Shown: one piece after another, positions 41,261 through 51,630 of the stretch
Layout: each line of letters starts with the position of its first letter
Position numbering within the stretch: position 1 is the first letter of the stretch
Assembly (NCBI RefSeq): GCF_005222835.1
Contig: NZ_STGA01000005.1
Coordinates: 47,261 to 111,260, forward strand
Reading direction: 5' to 3'
Origin: Rhizobium sp. FKY42
Lineage (GTDB): Bacteria > Pseudomonadota > Alphaproteobacteria > Rhizobiales > Rhizobiaceae
DNA length: 64,000 nucleotides
Translations under genes and position numbers: made by a program
Notes under the pieces: generated by a model
Databases searched by the model: none
What the model was told of the DNA's origin: nothing
What the model saw: only the letters and a program-made list of their open reading frames with translations

Positions 41261-42629
41261 GGCTTCACTTGTCATCGTCGGGGCGCTGCTCGGCGCCACG
41301 GCCATGAGCGTCGTCTACTCTGCTGGCGTGCCTGCCCAGGCCGCAGGGTCTTCGACCTATCGTGAGCTATCTATTTTTGGCGATGTTTTCGAGCGCGTGC
41401 GTGCTCAGTATGTGACGCCGCCGGACGAGCAGAAGCTGGTGGAGAATGCGATCAACGGGATGTTGTCGTCGCTCGATCCGCATTCCAGCTACATGAATGC
41501 CAAGGATGCGGCTGATATGCGCGTCCAGACCAAGGGCGAATTCGGTGGCTTGGGTATCGAAGTCACCATGGAAAATGAGCTGGTCAAGGTGATCACGCCT
41601 ATCGATGACACGCCTGCCGCAAAGGCCGGCGTTCTCGCCGGTGACTTCATTTCCGAAATTGACGGAAAGCCTGTTCGCGGCCTGAAGCTGGAAGATGCCG
41701 TGCAGAAGATGCGCGGTCCGGTTAACACGCCGATCAAGCTGACGATCCTGCGCAAGGGCGCGGACAAGCCGATTGAACTGACTGTCGTTCGTGACATCAT
41801 CGCCGTACAGGCTGTCAAGTCGCGCATCGAAGGTGGTAATGTCGGATATCTGCGTGTGATCTCCTTTACCGAAAAGACCTATGACGATCTCGAGAAGGCC
41901 ATCAAGAAGATCAAGGCGCAGGTTCCTGCCGATCAGCTTAAGGGCTACGTGCTTGACCTTCGCTTGAATCCTGGCGGTCTCCTCGATCAGGCGATCAATG
42001 TCTCCGATGCCTTCCTGGAGCGTGGCGAAGTGGTTTCCACGCGCGGGCGCAATCCCGAGGAAACCCGCCGCTTCAATGCTGGTCCGGGCGATCTGACAGA
42101 TGGCAAGCCGGTTATCGTGCTCGTCAATGGCGGTTCTGCCTCAGCGTCCGAAATCGTGGCCGGTGCTCTTCAGGATCTGAAACGGGCGACGGTGGTCGGT
42201 ACCCGGTCCTTCGGCAAGGGCTCTGTCCAGACGATCATCCCGATGGGTGAAGCCGGTGCACTTCGTTTGACGACGGCGCTCTATTACACGCCCTCGGGCA
42301 AGTCGATTCAGGGTACGGGCATTCAGCCGGACATCAAGGTCGATCAGCCTCTGCCTGCGGAACTGCAGGGCAAGTTGCGCACAGAGGGTGAATCGAGCCT
42401 GCCGGGCCATATCCAGGGTCAGAACGAGACTGACGAGGGCTCCGGTTCGGCGGCTTACGTTCCGCCAGAAGCCAAGGATGACGTGCAACTGACCTATGCG
42501 CTCGATCTTTTGCGAGGGAACAAGTCGGACCCATCCTTCCCACCGCAGCAGCAGAAGGCTGCTCAGGCGAAGCCTGCGGATGCAAAACCCGCAGAAACCA
42601 AGCCGGCACCGGCTCCGGCCAAGCCTTAA
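41250..42629 (+). CDS. ctpA: Carboxy-terminal processing protease CtpA (S41)
   Basis: A 459-residue periplasmic serine protease. It has an N-terminal signal or anchor (SLVIVGALLGATAMSVVYSA), a PDZ domain at about 95-170 (GGLGIEVTMENELVKVITP), and the S41 catalytic domain with Ser298 in GGSASASEIV and the base Lys323 in GKGSVQ. The tail is rich in Pro, Ala and Lys. The ATG at 41250 overlaps the envC-like stop by 11 bases. CtpA proteases degrade or process envelope proteins, often with a lipoprotein adaptor. Confidence 0.95.
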   Translation: MIRRASLVIVGALLGATAMSVVYSAGVPAQAAGSSTYRELSIFGDVFERVRAQYVTPPDEQKLVENAINGMLSSLDPHSSYMNAKDAADMRVQTKGEFGGLGIEVTMENELVKVITPIDDTPAAKAGVLAGDFISEIDGKPVRGLKLEDAVQKMRGPVNTPIKLTILRKGADKPIELTVVRDIIAVQAVKSRIEGGNVGYLRVISFTEKTYDDLEKAIKKIKAQVPADQLKGYVLDLRLNPGGLLDQAINVSDAFLERGEVVSTRGRNPEETRRFNAGPGDLTDGKPVIVLVNGGSASASEIVAGALQDLKRATVVGTRSFGKGSVQTIIPMGEAGALRLTTALYYTPSGKSIQGTGIQPDIKVDQPLPAELQGKLRTEGESSLPGHIQGQNETDEGSGSAAYVPPEAKDDVQLTYALDLLRGNKSDPSFPPQQQKAAQAKPADAKPAETKPAPAPAKP

Positions 42630-42637
42630 TCACATCA

Positions 42638-42674
42638 AGCCACCCTCAGGCATGCTGGAGGGTGGCTCTTTCTT
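42638..42674 (+). terminator. Terminator after ctpA
   Basis: A perfect ten-pair stem AGCCACCCTC / GAGGGTGGCT with a ten-base loop, followed by CTTTCTT. It falls just before the next gene's GTG, so read-through is possible. Confidence 0.8.
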
Positions 42675-42683
42675 CCAAGCATA

Positions 42684-43880
42684 GTGTCAAGGCGGAACGA
42701 TCCGGTGGGGACAGAACTTCGCGCTCCTCTCGGGCAGAACAAAAAGAAGCCTGGCCGTTCCAGATCCGGCGGCCTGACGGGAGTGTTTGTTGCGGTCGTG
42801 TTCGGAAGCGGCCTCCTTGGTCTATCTTTTTATGCCATGCGAGCGCAAAAGTTGGAGCAGGCTCCGGCCACGGAGGTGACTGTCGCGGTTCCTCCTGTCG
42901 AGCCGCCCCCCCCGGCGCAGCGGCCTGATCAAAAACAGCTTCAGGCAAACGGGCAAGCGGGCGCCAACATTGAACGTAATCTTATGGATGACGGTTCGAT
43001 CGTCACCAAGATCACGCCTCGTTCGAGGCCGGGTGAGGGGCCTCTCATTATCAATGCCCAGCGCTTCGGTCAGGATCCTCGGATGGCGACCTTGCCGAAT
43101 GAGGATTTGCTCGAGGATAGTCCGTTCGGAAAACTGCCCGTCAAGGGCCACGATGGTCTTCGTCCGATGGAGCAATATGCCCGGCCATGGTCCGGTGCGC
43201 GGGGCACGCGGATTGCGATCGTGATCGGTGGGCTCGGGCTCAGTCAGACAGGGACACAGCGAGCCATTGAAGATCTGCCTGGTGAGATAACCTTTGCATT
43301 CGCAGCTTCCGGCAATAGTCTGCAGCGCTGGATGCAGGAGGCGCGCCGCAAAGGGCATGAGCTTCTGATACAAATTCCCATGGAGCCCATTGATTACCCG
43401 GCTAATGATCCCGGTCCTCTGACCCTCGTCACGGCGGACGGCATCAAAGCCAATCTCAACAGGCTCCACGAAGCCATGGGCAAGATCACGAATTACACTG
43501 GGATCGTCAATTATCTGGGCGCAGGCTATCTCTCCAACCCTTCTGCCGTGGAGCCGGTTTTGCGCGACACGGCAAAGAGAGGCCTTCTATTTCTGGATGA
43601 CGGGTCTTCCGCCCGGACCGTTACGGAAAAGGTGGCCAAACCCTTGGACGCCCCGTATGCCTTTGCCGACATCACCATTGACGGGCAGTTGGATCGGCAA
43701 GCCATTCTCCGGAAACTGGATGAACTGGAGCGCGTCGCTCAACGGAAGGGGACAGCCATCGGTATGGGCTCCGCTTTCGATGAGACAATCGATGCGGTGG
43801 CGGAATGGGCCAAAGAGGCACAAGGGCGTGGTATCGAGATCGTGGGCGTTGCCTCCCTCGTGTCAAATAAGTCCGAATAA
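42684..43880 (+). CDS. Divergent polysaccharide deacetylase (YibQ-like)
   Basis: A 398-residue protein with one N-terminal membrane segment (about 30-50: LTGVFVAVVFGSGLLGLSFY), a proline-rich linker, and a C-terminal NodB-like fold of the divergent family. The fold begins RIAIVIGGLGLSQTGTQRAI and shows ELLIQIPMEPIDYP, TGIVNYLGAGYLS and AIGMGSAFDETIDAV. Catalytic metal ligands of true deacetylases are not clear. The start is a GTG at 42684. It follows ctpA and precedes rppH closely, suggesting envelope work coupled with the EnvC/CtpA group. Confidence 0.85.
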   Translation: MSRRNDPVGTELRAPLGQNKKKPGRSRSGGLTGVFVAVVFGSGLLGLSFYAMRAQKLEQAPATEVTVAVPPVEPPPPAQRPDQKQLQANGQAGANIERNLMDDGSIVTKITPRSRPGEGPLIINAQRFGQDPRMATLPNEDLLEDSPFGKLPVKGHDGLRPMEQYARPWSGARGTRIAIVIGGLGLSQTGTQRAIEDLPGEITFAFAASGNSLQRWMQEARRKGHELLIQIPMEPIDYPANDPGPLTLVTADGIKANLNRLHEAMGKITNYTGIVNYLGAGYLSNPSAVEPVLRDTAKRGLLFLDDGSSARTVTEKVAKPLDAPYAFADITIDGQLDRQAILRKLDELERVAQRKGTAIGMGSAFDETIDAVAEWAKEAQGRGIEIVGVASLVSNKSE

Positions 43881-43892
43881 GAAGGAGCTCTT

Positions 43893-44420
43893 ATGAGCAA
43901 GAAGCAAGTGTCACCGGACGAGCTTCCGTACCGGCCCTGCGTCGGTGTCATGGTGCTGAATCGTGAGGGGCTTGTGTGGGTTGGCCGCAGGTTGTCTGAA
44001 GACAATAGCGAGTCCGACGGTTCGCCACAGCTCTGGCAGATGCCGCAAGGGGGTATTGATAAGGGCGAGGACCATCTGAAAGCTGCCTATCGTGAACTTT
44101 TCGAAGAAACCGGGATCCGTTCGGTCTCCCTGCTGAAAGAGGCGCAGGATTGGATCTACTATGACCTTCCCGCTCATCTGATCGGGATAGGGCTCAAGGG
44201 GAAATTTCGCGGTCAGAAGCAGAAGTGGTTTGCATTCCGCTTCGAAGGCAATGAATCCGAAATCAACATTGAGCATCCACCTGAGGGGCAGCATCAGGAG
44301 TTCGATGCCTGGGACTGGAAGCCTATGAATGAGCTGCCCGATCTGATCGTGCCCTTCAAGCGGGCGGCCTATGTGCAAGTCGTCGCAGCGTTTAGTGATT
44401 TGGCAGGAAGAAAAGGTTGA
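43893..44420 (+). CDS. rppH: RNA pyrophosphohydrolase (Nudix)
   Basis: RppH removes pyrophosphate from 5' ends of RNA and starts mRNA decay. The 175-residue protein has a complete Nudix box, [20 protein letters not shown] plus TGI, and the RppH features [30 protein letters not shown] and [10 protein letters not shown]. It lies 12 bases after the deacetylase stop with a GAAGGAG site. Confidence 0.96.
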   Translation: MSKKQVSPDELPYRPCVGVMVLNREGLVWVGRRLSEDNSESDGSPQLWQMPQGGIDKGEDHLKAAYRELFEETGIRSVSLLKEAQDWIYYDLPAHLIGIGLKGKFRGQKQKWFAFRFEGNESEINIEHPPEGQHQEFDAWDWKPMNELPDLIVPFKRAAYVQVVAAFSDLAGRKG

Positions 44421-44538
44421 TAATCTTCAACCGACAGACTACCGCAAATGGTCAACAACAGCCCTACGGGACCTGAATTTTTAAGACCGTTATGCATAAC
44501 GAGCCAAGCCTTTACGTATTGGCCAAGTCGCCGGTGCG

Positions 44539-44841
44539 ATGCCTGCTGTTCCGCTCAGTGCGCTTCGATCTAACGCGTTTTCACGACCGAGTGTCATGGC
44601 TTTTACTGCTGATGAGGCGGTTTACCCACGAGCCGTCATGGCGGTGTTGGAAAAGATTGAAGCGGGAATGCTGAATACGCTGTCCCGAACGTACATGCGG
44701 CAAGAAAAGATCGAAAGCGCGGCTCTACTGAATCCAATAAGGTGCGCCGCGCTTTAGGACCTTATGGATGCAGTAGCAGCGCATCGTGATCTGGAAGCGG
44801 GAGTGATTACGGGCGCGGCAGTTTTGGGACTAGGATATTAA
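44539..44841 (+). pseudogene. Possible broken small gene between rppH and bfr
   Basis: A 72-codon frame (44539-44757, with EKIEAGMLNTLSRTYMRQEK) ends in TAG. The same frame continues seven bases later with an ATG for MDAVAAHRDLEAGVITGAAV and stops at 44839-44841. The two parts could be one gene split by a nonsense change, or chance frames. I recognise no family and see no clear ribosome-binding site. Confidence that this is a gene at all is low. Confidence 0.25.
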
Positions 44842-44870
44842 AAGCCGGACGTTTGTTCACGCCCGGCTTT
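44841..44870 (-). terminator. Terminator of bfr
   Basis: AAAGCCGG, a 14-base loop and CCGGCTTT form a stem 26 bases after the bfr stop on the minus strand, where it is followed by TAATA. It could also serve the plus strand. Confidence 0.75.
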
Positions 44871-44895
44871 CTGAAAATCGTGAAGCTACACAATA

Positions 44896-45381
44896 TTATT
44901 CGGCAGCGTCCGCAGACTCTGCGTTCAGCAGACCATACTTTTCTTCGCCAATCTTGCCGAGAAGCTCAAGCTGCGTTTCGAGGAAGTCGATATGACCTTC
45001 CTCATCAATCAGCAGTTCCTCGAAAAGCTTCATGGAAACATAGTCGCCAGCTTCGTGACAGATATCGCGCGATGCCTTGTAGGCGGTACGCGCATCGTAT
45101 TCACCGGCAAGATCTGCCTCCAGAACTTCGCGAACGTTCTGGCCAATACGAAGCGGAGCAAGTGTTTGCAGATTCGGATGACCCTCAAGGAAGATAATGC
45201 GAGCAACCAGCTTGTCAGCGTGCTGCATTTCTTCAATCGACTCAGCGCGTTCTTTCTTGGCGAGTTTTGTATAGCCCCAGTCTTCCAAGAGGCGATAATG
45301 TAGCCAATACTGATTTACAGCGCCTAGTTCTAGAAAGAGGGCCTCATTAAGCCGCTCGATGACTCTTTTGTCGCCTTTCAA
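44896..45381 (-). CDS. bfr: Bacterioferritin
   Basis: Bfr is a 24-subunit haem-containing iron store. The 161-residue protein starts [20 protein letters not shown] and keeps the diiron ligands, such as Glu18, Glu51 with His54 (IEEMQHAD), and the [10 protein letters not shown] block. It also keeps the haem-ligand methionine at position 52. It overlaps the end of the ferredoxin gene upstream by 35 bases. Confidence 0.96.
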   Translation of the reverse strand: MKGDKRVIERLNEALFLELGAVNQYWLHYRLLEDWGYTKLAKKERAESIEEMQHADKLVARIIFLEGHPNLQTLAPLRIGQNVREVLEADLAGEYDARTAYKASRDICHEAGDYVSMKLFEELLIDEEGHIDFLETQLELLGKIGEEKYGLLNAESADAAE

Positions 45382-45658
45382 TGTCCGCTCTCCTGTTTTC
45401 CTCGTGGAATTGTTTCAAGCGAGACATATAATCGATCACCTCTGCTTCCGTCGAGTGGCGAGCAGCATGATATTCTTCGGTTGTGCGGATAATCAAATCA
45501 ACAACGTTAGGAAAACATCCGCAGCACCGGCCGCGCTTCTGCATGGCATGATAGACCTTTGCAGGAACGATAAGCTGCCAACAGTCCTCATCGAGGAGAG
45601 CGTTGATCACGTCCCTTATTTCCCGATCGGTGATGTAATTGCAACTGCAGACGAGCAT
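45347..45658 (-). CDS. bfd: Bacterioferritin-associated ferredoxin-like 2Fe-2S protein
   Basis: A 103-residue protein with the BFD fold: cysteines in MLVCSCN and RCCGCFP arranged as Cx1C and CxxC for a 2Fe-2S cluster. Bfd donates electrons that release iron from Bfr. It carries an extra C-terminal tail of about 40 residues ([20 protein letters not shown]) beyond the usual 60-70, and this tail overlaps the start of bfr by 35 bases in another frame. A TTGACA lies upstream on the same strand near 45717-45722. Confidence 0.9.
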   Translation of the reverse strand: MLVCSCNYITDREIRDVINALLDEDCWQLIVPAKVYHAMQKRGRCCGCFPNVVDLIIRTTEEYHAARHSTEAEVIDYMSRLKQFHEENRRADIERRQKSHRAA

Positions 45659-45716
45659 GATGTTTCAGCCATCAAACATGACATTCGATATCCTCTTTTA
45701 TAAAGCGGATGTTCAA

Positions 45717-45722
45717 TGTCAA
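45717..45722 (-). promoter_or_regulatory. Possible -35 element of the bfd-bfr promoter
   Basis: On the minus strand a perfect TTGACA is followed 14 bases later by TATAAA, a short spacing; no better -10 is seen. The gap to dnaE2 is 131 bases. I could not identify an Irr or RirA operator. Confidence 0.35.
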
Positions 45723-45789
45723 GAAAAAATAGCTGGAGAGGCATTTGCTCTCTTTCTTGGGAGACTGGATTGCTGTCTGCGGCTCGACT

Positions 45790-48700
45790 TCAATGAAAAT
45801 TGCGTCCTTTGGGCAGGACCTCGGCATTGGGATGTTGAGGGGAAGCTTCTCCTTTGACCGTTGAAAGAGCCTCGGGCATGGGTCTGCGTGGCCGGTCACG
45901 ATGGTCCGCCGTTGGGCGTAAGACCTCATCGACACGCTCGCAAAGACCAAAACGTCGCTTCTCTGCCTGCAGCAGACCTAACATATGCGTCATGTCTTCG
46001 ATCTCATCGGCGATCACGTGAATGACCCCGCTCTCTCGTTGCAGCATGCCTCGAATACGCACGAGACGCGCTGCCATGACAACGGAACGGAAGCGTAAGA
46101 AAATCTTCGGGCGAATAATGGCATTTGCTACACCCGTTTCGTCTTCCAGAGTCATGAATATGACTTTGGCTGTTCCGGGTCTTTGCCGGACGAGGACCAG
46201 CCCTGCGATTTCTGCACGCCTATTTTTCGGTGCTGTCAGCAGGTCACGCATGTGGATGATGCGTCGCTTGACGAGTTCGTTTCGTAGAAAGGTGAGGGGG
46301 TGCGCTTTCAGGGAGAGGGTCAGGCTCCGGTAATCCTCAATGACCTGTTCGCCCGGCGGCATTTCCGGCAATTCGAACTCCGGTTCCTGCTGAAGGTCAT
46401 CCCGCTCAAGGGTTCCCCCACGAATGGCATGTTCGAAGAGTGGCAGACTTTCGCTGGCATTGCGAGCATCCAGTGCGCGAACTTCCCAGAGAGCCTGGCG
46501 GCGATCCAGCCCCATGGACCGAAATGCATCCGCCTCGGCAAGGCGCTCGATACTGGCGCGATTCATGCCGGATCGCAGCCAGAGATCCCGGATCGAGCGA
46601 TAACCAGACCCTCGGTTCGGCATCAGCTTCTCCACGATTTCCTTTTCGGGGAGCCCCTTGATCAGCCGAAAACCTAGCCTGACGCTGTATTTCGAACGAA
46701 TGACCTGTCGCATATCTGCGTGATGGGGGCTCAGCATGCGCCTGTCATAGCCTTTGCCGTCTTCCAGAAGGCTGTCCCAATCGGAAAAATTGACATCGAC
46801 CGGTAGAACGGTAATGCCATGCTCCCGGGCATCGCGCACCAGTTGGGCAGGCGCGTAGAAACCCATGGGCTGTGAGTTCAGAATGGCGGTCAGGAATACG
46901 TCCGGATAAAAGGCCTTGAACCAGCAGGAGGTATACACCAGAAGCGCAAAGGACGCGGCATGGCTTTCGGGAAAGCCATATTCGCCAAAGCCTTCGATCT
47001 GGCTGAAGCAGCGCTCCGCAAAGCCTGGATCATAGCCACGCTCGATCATCTTGCTGACCATCTTGTCACGGAAGTGATGAATGGTTCCCGTGCGGCGGAA
47101 GGTGGCCATGGCACGGCGCAGTTTGTCTGCTTCGCTGGGGGAGAACTCTGCTGCGACGATGGCAATCTGCATCGCCTGTTCCTGAAACAGTGGCACACCC
47201 AAAGTGCGCTCCAGAACATCCTTCAATTCAGCGCTCGGATACTCAATCTCACGTCCGTGGCGTTCATCTTCCCGCCGTTTGAGGTAAGGGTGAACCATGT
47301 CTCCCTGGATTGGTCCCGGACGAACGATGGCAACCTCGATCACAAGATCATAGAACTTGCGAGGTTGCAGGCGTGGCAGCATGCTCATCTGTGCCCGACT
47401 TTCTATCTGGAAGACGCCGAGCGTGTCGGCCCGGCAGATCATGTCGTAGACTTCGTCGCGTTCAATCTTCAGGATATCGGCCAGAGATTGCTGATCCCCG
47501 TAATGGCTCTTGAGCAGTCGAAATGCCTTGGCGAGACAGGTCAGCATGCCGAGCGCCAGAACATCAACCTTCAAAATGCCGAGTGTGTCGAGATCGTCCT
47601 TGTTCCACTCGATCATGTAACGATCCGGCATGGCTGTCGGCATGATGGGCACCACTTCATCCAGACGGTCGCGGGTGATTACGAAGCCGCCGACATGCTG
47701 TGTGAGGTGACGAGGGAAATCCATCAGTTGCCGGGCGTAATCCAGCACGCGCCTGGTCACGGGATCCTGTGCATCAAGCCCTGCGTTTTTGGCATCCCGC
47801 TCCGAGAGGCCTTCTGTCGACCAGCCCCAGACGGTGCTGGAAAGGGCAGATTGCACGTCCTCCGAAAGGCCAAATGCCTTGGCAACCTCGCGGCCCGAGG
47901 ATCTGGTCCTGTAACTGGTAACGGCTGCGGCAAGCCCCGCATGCTCCTTGCCATAGGTTCTGTATATGTGCTGGATCACTTCCTCACGCCGTGTATGTTC
48001 GAAGTCCACATCGATATCCGGCGGTTCATCGCGTTCGGTGGAGAGAAAACGAGCAAACAGCAGCTTGTTCCGGTCTGGGTCGACATCGGTAATGCGCAGA
48101 CAATAGCAGACAGTGGAATTGGCGGCGGAACCGCGACCCTGACAGAGGATGTTCTGAGAGCGGGCGAATTCCATGATATTGCGCACCGTCAGGAAATAGG
48201 GCGCATATTTCTTCTCCAGAATCAGTGCCAGTTCTTCCTGTATCTGTCTTTCAACCTTGGGCGGGATGGTGCCGCCAAAGCGTTCGCGAGCACCTTCATA
48301 GGTCAGGCGTTGCAATGTCTCCCAAGGTGTCTCGCCATCGATCCTCTCCTCCGGGTAGTTGTGCTTCAACTCCCGCAGTGAAAATGTGAGCTGTGAAAAA
48401 AATCGCACGCTATTGGAAATTGCCTGCGGATAGTGCCGGAAGACAGCAGCCAGTTGACGCGCGGTCTTCAGATAGCGTTCTGCATTGGCTGCAAAGCGAA
48501 ATCCCGCTTCCTGAACCGTGACATGTTCGCGGATGGCTGTTACGACATCCGATAGCGGTCTACGCTTTGGATGATGGTAAAGCGGCTGGTTTGTGGCGAT
48601 CAGGGGAATGCGGGCAGTCTCTGCCCATTGCGCGAAACTGGCAAAGGCGAATGCATCCCGTCCGTCATAATCCGGAGCAAGCGCCATATAGAGCCGACCG

Positions 48701-49191
48701 CCGAAGCGGGTTTTAAGACGATCCAGAAGGACAGGGAAGGTAGAGGCTTTTTGTGCATCCTCCAATAGGGCGCGATCCGGCACAATGGCCAGCATCATCT
48801 CGTCGCCCCATTCCAGAAGATCGTCGAGATAGATCAGGCAGCGTCCTTTTTCCGTACGCAAATTTCCTGCACTCAGCAGGCGGCAAAGATTGCCCCATCC
48901 TTTCCGGTTCATGGGGAAAGCCAGCATATCGGGCGTTTCATCGCTGAAGACAAGCCGCGAACCCGGCTGTACCTTCAATTCCGTATCCTCTGGCAGATCC
49001 CGTAGTTGCGCATGGGCACGCACAACGCCTGCCACAGAATTGCGGTCGGCAATGCCGATGCCTGCAAGCTCTCCTCGCTTTGCAAGCTCCGCCGCAGCCT
49101 GAACCATTTCCTCTGTATGGGATGCTCCCTCCAGAAAGGAAAAATTGGTGCGAGCGCCGATTTCGTAAAAAGCAGGGGCAGGCGGTTTCAT
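45790..49191 (-). CDS. dnaE2: Error-prone DNA polymerase DnaE2 (ImuC)
   Basis: A 1133-residue C-family polymerase used in SOS mutagenesis. It has an N-terminal PHP domain ([20 protein letters not shown]), the palm and fingers region with GRGSAANS (352-359), the catalytic acidic motif PDIDVDFEH (391-399), and a C-terminal OB fold. It works with ImuB and ImuA for translesion synthesis. Its ATG overlaps the imuB stop by four bases, making the third gene of the cassette. Confidence 0.96.
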   Translation of the reverse strand: MKPPAPAFYEIGARTNFSFLEGASHTEEMVQAAAELAKRGELAGIGIADRNSVAGVVRAHAQLRDLPEDTELKVQPGSRLVFSDETPDMLAFPMNRKGWGNLCRLLSAGNLRTEKGRCLIYLDDLLEWGDEMMLAIVPDRALLEDAQKASTFPVLLDRLKTRFGGRLYMALAPDYDGRDAFAFASFAQWAETARIPLIATNQPLYHHPKRRPLSDVVTAIREHVTVQEAGFRFAANAERYLKTARQLAAVFRHYPQAISNSVRFFSQLTFSLRELKHNYPEERIDGETPWETLQRLTYEGARERFGGTIPPKVERQIQEELALILEKKYAPYFLTVRNIMEFARSQNILCQGRGSAANSTVCYCLRITDVDPDRNKLLFARFLSTERDEPPDIDVDFEHTRREEVIQHIYRTYGKEHAGLAAAVTSYRTRSSGREVAKAFGLSEDVQSALSSTVWGWSTEGLSERDAKNAGLDAQDPVTRRVLDYARQLMDFPRHLTQHVGGFVITRDRLDEVVPIMPTAMPDRYMIEWNKDDLDTLGILKVDVLALGMLTCLAKAFRLLKSHYGDQQSLADILKIERDEVYDMICRADTLGVFQIESRAQMSMLPRLQPRKFYDLVIEVAIVRPGPIQGDMVHPYLKRREDERHGREIEYPSAELKDVLERTLGVPLFQEQAMQIAIVAAEFSPSEADKLRRAMATFRRTGTIHHFRDKMVSKMIERGYDPGFAERCFSQIEGFGEYGFPESHAASFALLVYTSCWFKAFYPDVFLTAILNSQPMGFYAPAQLVRDAREHGITVLPVDVNFSDWDSLLEDGKGYDRRMLSPHHADMRQVIRSKYSVRLGFRLIKGLPEKEIVEKLMPNRGSGYRSIRDLWLRSGMNRASIERLAEADAFRSMGLDRRQALWEVRALDARNASESLPLFEHAIRGGTLERDDLQQEPEFELPEMPPGEQVIEDYRSLTLSLKAHPLTFLRNELVKRRIIHMRDLLTAPKNRRAEIAGLVLVRQRPGTAKVIFMTLEDETGVANAIIRPKIFLRFRSVVMAARLVRIRGMLQRESGVIHVIADEIEDMTHMLGLLQAEKRRFGLCERVDEVLRPTADHRDRPRRPMPEALSTVKGEASPQHPNAEVLPKGRNFH

Positions 49192-50813
49192 GCGAAGATG
49201 CCGTGCATATACCAGCTTGGATTAGCGATCTGGTCGTAGAGCCCCTGACGATAGACCCAGAAGCGCTGGCCTGTCTCGCATTCCAGCCGGAAGTAATCCC
49301 GAGTGGGTGCATCCTCACCGTCCAGCCACCATTCTGCGGCAATGCGTTCAGGCCCTTCCGCATGGCAAACCTTGTGGGTCAGCCTGCGCCAGCGAAAACG
49401 GATGGGCGGGCCATCCGGCACATCCACGGCATAGGCCTCCAGTGGCTCTGGATGGCGGAACAGGCGTAAGGGACGCTCTTTGCCGGAAAGAGCATTTTCT
49501 ACCAACGGTGCTGCTTCGGGCATTGGCACCGGCTTGAAGATATGGCCAAGAGCCGGCACGCTGAGAATGGCGCGTTCCGGCATATGGCTTTCTCGCAATT
49601 GGTAGGTCGTAAGACACTCGGGGCCAAACCGTGCTGATACCTGATCCACGAAATCTGCAAGCGATAAATGCCTTTCATCCTCGCCTTCGAAGTCCTTCTG
49701 GGCATGGTCGAAGGCCTCGTGACGCAGCACGTTCAGCCGCAGGATCTCAAAACCGAAGCCCGCATCCAGATCATCGTGAACGTCCTTGAGCCGCTCTGCA
49801 AAGAGTTTGGCAATACGAGCAGCATCCCTCAAGGGCCGAGAGGCACCCGCCTTCAGCCGAAAGACCTTGCCATCGACGCGAAACAGAACAAGTTCGAAGA
49901 CGCGCCCGCCAGCACCCCGAGCTTCCAGTCCGGGTTTCAGGCTTTGTGCGACCTGTGAGGTGAGCTCCAGAATATCGTCCTCCGCCTGAACGGGCTCTGC
50001 GAGACGTCTCTCAGCGGAAAGATGTGCAACGGGTCGGCGAGGGGATATGGATTCGTCATCCAGACCCAAGGCCTGATCGAGACGCAGAAGAAGCTGTGTC
50101 CCGAAACGTCGTGCCAGGGGTGCGCGCGGTGCTTCCAGGAGATCGCCAACCTGCTTCAGGCCAAGCTTGGCGAGCCCTTGCACCGTTGCATCATCGATTC
50201 GAAGAGCTGCGAGCGGCAAGGGCGCCAGTACGCGTTCATGCTCATCCTCCCCGATAATTTGGCTTGCATCGAAACGGGCCACAGCCGACGAAAGACCTGG
50301 GGCGGACGAAATTGCGCCTTTGACCTCCAGTCCCATCTGCTCCAGTCGCAGCAGGATTTCCCGCAGCATGGCCTCTTCGCCACCGAAGAGATGGGCGCAG
50401 CCGGTGATGTTCAGGAACAGGCCATCTCTGCCTTCCAGAGCGACCAAAGGTGTGTAGCGGTCACACCAGTCCGCGAGGGCTTCCAGAAAGCGCTTGTCCG
50501 CTGCCTCATCTTCTTCCACCATGACAAGAGCAGGATGGATGGCACGCGCTTCCGCCAGTCCCTGTCCTCGCTTCAGCCCCATGTTTTCAGCATGCGAGTC
50601 CAGTGCGGTCAGACGCATAGCGTTTTCCCGTCGGCCGGCGCAGACGAAAATGATGTCTTCAGGACGCCCGGTCGAACGCCAGGACAGCCCCCAGCGGCGG
50701 CGCAGGATCCTGTCTGTCGAGAGCCTTGGGAAGTGAAGCGCCAGAAAGCGCTGTCGGCCGTTCGAACGAAAAAGCACGTTCTGTCGGGTCGAGGGCGATG
50801 AGACGGCGGTCAT
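49188..50813 (-). CDS. imuB: ImuB, inactive Y-family polymerase-like SOS mutagenesis protein
   Basis: A 541-residue Y-family homologue that bridges DnaE2 to the sliding clamp and lacks polymerase activity in the family. It shows [16 protein letters not shown], then [20 protein letters not shown] and [16 protein letters not shown], where the catalytic acidic pair is altered. [17 protein letters not shown] lies in the C-terminal part. I chose the ATG at 50813 (MTAVSSPS). Even the conserved core (from about 50750) overlaps the end of imuA, giving a 155-base out-of-frame overlap. Confidence 0.92.
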   Translation of the reverse strand: MTAVSSPSTRQNVLFRSNGRQRFLALHFPRLSTDRILRRRWGLSWRSTGRPEDIIFVCAGRRENAMRLTALDSHAENMGLKRGQGLAEARAIHPALVMVEEDEAADKRFLEALADWCDRYTPLVALEGRDGLFLNITGCAHLFGGEEAMLREILLRLEQMGLEVKGAISSAPGLSSAVARFDASQIIGEDEHERVLAPLPLAALRIDDATVQGLAKLGLKQVGDLLEAPRAPLARRFGTQLLLRLDQALGLDDESISPRRPVAHLSAERRLAEPVQAEDDILELTSQVAQSLKPGLEARGAGGRVFELVLFRVDGKVFRLKAGASRPLRDAARIAKLFAERLKDVHDDLDAGFGFEILRLNVLRHEAFDHAQKDFEGEDERHLSLADFVDQVSARFGPECLTTYQLRESHMPERAILSVPALGHIFKPVPMPEAAPLVENALSGKERPLRLFRHPEPLEAYAVDVPDGPPIRFRWRRLTHKVCHAEGPERIAAEWWLDGEDAPTRDYFRLECETGQRFWVYRQGLYDQIANPSWYMHGIFA

Positions 50814-51576
50814 GATGGTTCCACTCCAGATGCAGGGAAAGCGGGGCCGCATTGCGGCTCTTTTCCAAAGTTAGATGGAAGACGGATGAACCGATGCTGC
50901 CGCCAAGCATCGATCCATCTGGCAGGCGACGAGGGGAGGCGAGGGAAGGTTCGACATGGAAACGAAAAAGAGCGCTGGATGCCTCTTCCTCTCCCCCATG
51001 TCGCAAGATCAGAAGCGGACGTCCTGCCGCCTTTGCCCGCAAGCTCAATCGTCGGCTTTCGGTCAAGCCGAAGTGGGCAGGGTTTCCGCGCACTTCAAAA
51101 AAGGTTGCGGCAAAGATGCCGCTTGAAAGCGCGGCTTCTGCAAGCCACAGGGCGTCTTCCAGCCGGTTCGGTGCCGCATGCAGGAACCGGTGGATGGACA
51201 GGCCAAAGCGCTTCAACCCGATCGGGTAGGGCAGACCGGCGTCACTGGCGGTCATGCGATCTGAAATCCACAGCAGCGGGCGATTTTCGGCCCTCTGGAA
51301 CAGGCATCCAAGCGCCATGGCAAAGCCGGACAGAGCGCCTGCATGACGTAGACCGTCACTGCGTAGTTCGGTGATCCCGCCACAAGGCAGGCCGCCGTCC
51401 AAAGCTTCATCCAGGAAATCCACTCCCGTCCTGATCCGGGCCTCGTCGCCACCTGCCGGATGTCCGGCTTGGCTTGCCTGGGCGGCGGCCAGTGCCGGAA
51501 GGGATTTGCCTTCCAACCGGGCAATCGTTTCGCGCAGGGCAAAAACAGTCTCCTGCGCCAAGGCGTTCTTCGCCAT
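50659..51576 (-). CDS. imuA: ImuA, SOS mutagenesis RecA-like protein
   Basis: A 305-residue protein of the ImuA family, related to RecA/SulA. It begins with a helical FALRETIARLEGKSLPALAA, then TGVDFLDEALDGGLPCGGIT, where the Walker A motif is degraded. ImuA binds RecA and ImuB in the mutasome. The last 51 codons overlap imuB. A LexA box sits 55 bases upstream of the start, so this gene leads an SOS-controlled operon with imuB and dnaE2. Confidence 0.92.
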   Translation of the reverse strand: MAKNALAQETVFALRETIARLEGKSLPALAAAQASQAGHPAGGDEARIRTGVDFLDEALDGGLPCGGITELRSDGLRHAGALSGFAMALGCLFQRAENRPLLWISDRMTASDAGLPYPIGLKRFGLSIHRFLHAAPNRLEDALWLAEAALSSGIFAATFFEVRGNPAHFGLTESRRLSLRAKAAGRPLLILRHGGEEEASSALFRFHVEPSLASPRRLPDGSMLGGSIGSSVFHLTLEKSRNAAPLSLHLEWNHHDRRLIALDPTERAFSFERPTALSGASLPKALDRQDPAPPLGAVLAFDRAS

Positions 51577-51630
51577 GACGTCAGCTCCATCGCTTGGGTC
51601 TCCTCGGCATAACGCCTGAAGAGATCATAT

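Larger units (their letters stand above)
44421..44895. other. 475-base gap between rppH and bfr
   Basis: Apart from the possible broken frame above, it holds the 12-base palindrome GTTATGCATAAC at 44490-44501 and a hairpin at 44841-44870. I see no tRNA or small-RNA signature. Confidence 0.5.

Noticed and set aside
46010..46025. Possible parS at a CACGTG in dnaE2
   Set aside because: Only 11 of 16 positions match; the central hexamer alone is common.
46960..48381. 473-codon open frame on the plus strand
   Set aside because: It is antisense to the strongly conserved dnaE2 frame and reads like a shadow of high-GC codon use, with no domain.
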